DNA of 14,968 nt, from NCBI GenBank assembly GCA_002478505.1, contig DLOP01000156.1, forward strand, positions 1 to 14,968, read 5' to 3'. A program made the position numbers and the translations under genes. This document shows, in pieces, positions 14,240 to 14,968 of the stretch; the stretch's first letter is position 1; every line of letters starts with the position of its first letter. The notes under the pieces were generated by a model. The model had not been told where the DNA came from. It made no database searches and saw only the letters and a program-made list of their open reading frames with translations. Source of the DNA: Lachnospiraceae bacterium UBA7481 (lineage in GTDB: Bacteria > Bacillota > Clostridia > Lachnospirales > Lachnospiraceae).

Positions 14240-14278
14240 TTTGCAAACCCTGTAATCATAAATTATATTATTTGCAAA
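14240..14278. repeat. Two TTTGCAAA palindromes flanking the -10 of the AlbA_2 gene
   Basis: TTTGCAAA occurs at 14240-14247 (at or just after the predicted start site) and 14271-14278 (inside the spacer), 31 bases apart or about three helical turns. They are candidate operator half-sites, perhaps for the winged-helix protein encoded downstream; this is inference. Confidence 0.4.
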
Positions 14279-14283
14279 ATCAA
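14255..14283 (-). promoter_or_regulatory. Promoter of the AlbA_2 regulator gene
   Basis: On the minus strand TTGATT (14278-14283), a 17-base spacer and TATGAT (14255-14260). The predicted start near 14248 gives a leader of about 42 bases to the ATG at 14206. Confidence 0.65.
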
Positions 14284-14412
14284 CTCCAAAAAATTATTTT
14301 TTACAATAAAATTAAGTTTCCAATATACAAAAATATTATAATTCACATATTATTTCACATCAAGCATTTCCAATCATATGATTTATATAATTTTATTAAT
14401 TACATATAAATT

Positions 14413-14442
14413 AAAAACCCCGAAACCCGTAGGTTATCGGAG
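14413..14442 (-). terminator. Terminator of the rRNA/tRNA-Asn operon
   Basis: On the minus strand CTCCGA-T-AACC pairs with GGTT-TCGGGG around TACG (one bulged T and one G-U pair), followed by TTTTTAATTT. It lies 78 bases beyond tRNA-Asn and would end the leftward rRNA transcript before the AlbA_2 promoter. Confidence 0.78.
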
Positions 14443-14519
14443 TATGATCCAAACCCTAATTATAATTGACTTTACAAAAAAGTCCCTAAGTTAATTGCAA
14501 TACAACTCACAACATCTAG

Positions 14520-14591
14520 CTCCCCGAGTAGGGCTCGAACCTACAACCCCGCGGTTAACAGCCGCGTGCTCTACCATTGAGCTATCGAGGA
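14520..14591 (-). tRNA. tRNA-Asn (GTT)
   Basis: A 72-base cloverleaf: acceptor TCCTCGA/TCGGGGA with G-U pairs, D arm GCTC...GAGC, anticodon stem CGCGG/CCGCG with loop CTGTTAA giving anticodon GTT, T arm GTAGG-TTCGAGC-CCTAC, discriminator G. CCA is not encoded. It follows the 23S gene on the same strand and is probably processed from the rRNA transcript. Confidence 0.97.
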
Positions 14592-14686
14592 TCATTCCCT
14601 CCCTGGTACCTTCAAAACCGAACACAGATCGATCTCTTTCTTATTCCATCTTCTTTTCTTCCTTCCGGAACCTTTCCTACCTCTCA
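14592..14686 (-). other. Spacer between 23S rRNA and tRNA-Asn, without 5S
   Basis: About 95 bases, purine-rich on the minus strand, too short for a 5S gene and without its conserved segments. Near tRNA-Asn it reads TGTGTTCGGTTTTGAAGGTA, resembling the conserved spacer motif often found beside rRNA genes in Firmicutes. A TTTCCT/AGGAAA hairpin lies next to the 23S end and may be a processing site. Confidence 0.6.

Positions 14687-14968
<282 letters not shown>

Larger units (their letters stand above)
14207..14519. other. AT-rich intergenic region between the AlbA_2 gene and tRNA-Asn
   Basis: These 313 bases hold the promoter of the AlbA_2 gene, two TTTGCAAA palindromes and the terminator after tRNA-Asn. 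The stretch 14284-14412 is very AT-rich with no open frame or structured element seen. A weak 6-base-pair hairpin (14468-14484) lies just after tRNA-Asn. Confidence 0.6.

Noticed and set aside
14610..14640. Plus-strand CCGAACACAG, which resembles the conserved CCGAAC segment of 5S rRNA
   Set aside because: It is on the wrong strand relative to the 23S and tRNA genes, and the flanking bases show no 5S helices; the match is short and sits in a spacer of about 95 bases.

Overview
The window looks like a chromosomal segment from a low-to-moderate GC Clostridia-type Firmicute, most likely Lachnospiraceae-like. The reasons are strong AGGAGG-type ribosome binding sites, TTGACA/TATAAT promoters with 17-base spacers, tRNA genes without an encoded CCA, a LytTR/DUF3021 module, a stand-alone AbrB-type regulator, and a 23S rRNA of Gram-positive character. 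The taxonomic call is inference from style, not from a search.

Left part (bases 1-7662, all genes on the minus strand): three consecutive transcription units encode two ABC export systems with their own regulators. Reading in the direction of transcription, a response regulator and a histidine kinase (7662 to 5942) are followed by a MacB/LolD-type ATPase and an eight-helix FtsX-type permease (5841 to 2783). Three TGTAG boxes at exact 11-base spacing lie directly upstream of the ATPase gene, as expected if the response regulator controls the transporter. A terminator at 2729-2761 closes that unit. Next comes a LytTR DNA-binding protein, a DUF3021-like membrane protein, an ABC-2-type ATPase and its permease (2553 to 85). 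These four genes are nearly gapless or overlapping.

Middle (7663-10551): back-to-back promoters separate the two-component operon from a rightward gene for a secreted protein with two AFGDN-type repeats and an S/G/N/A-rich linker. A convergent Cof-type HAD phosphatase gene follows, itself divergent from a RelB/DinJ-RelE/ParE type II toxin-antitoxin pair.

Right-middle (10611-12322): a two-gene operon encodes a small AbrB/MazE-fold regulator and a GT-1 (macrolide-type) glycosyltransferase with two extra C-terminal membrane helices. Its consensus promoter overlaps a perfect 13-base-arm palindrome, a strong candidate operator. This is the least ordinary module in the window.

Right end (12331-14968, minus strand): tRNA-Glu and tRNA-Cys form a small cluster. 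An AlbA_2/GHKL-type regulator carries a perfect 22-base inverted repeat inside its coding sequence. The window ends in an rRNA operon with the 3' part of 23S followed directly by tRNA-Asn and a terminator, and no 5S gene between them.

No CRISPR array, insertion sequence, prophage gene or integrase was seen.
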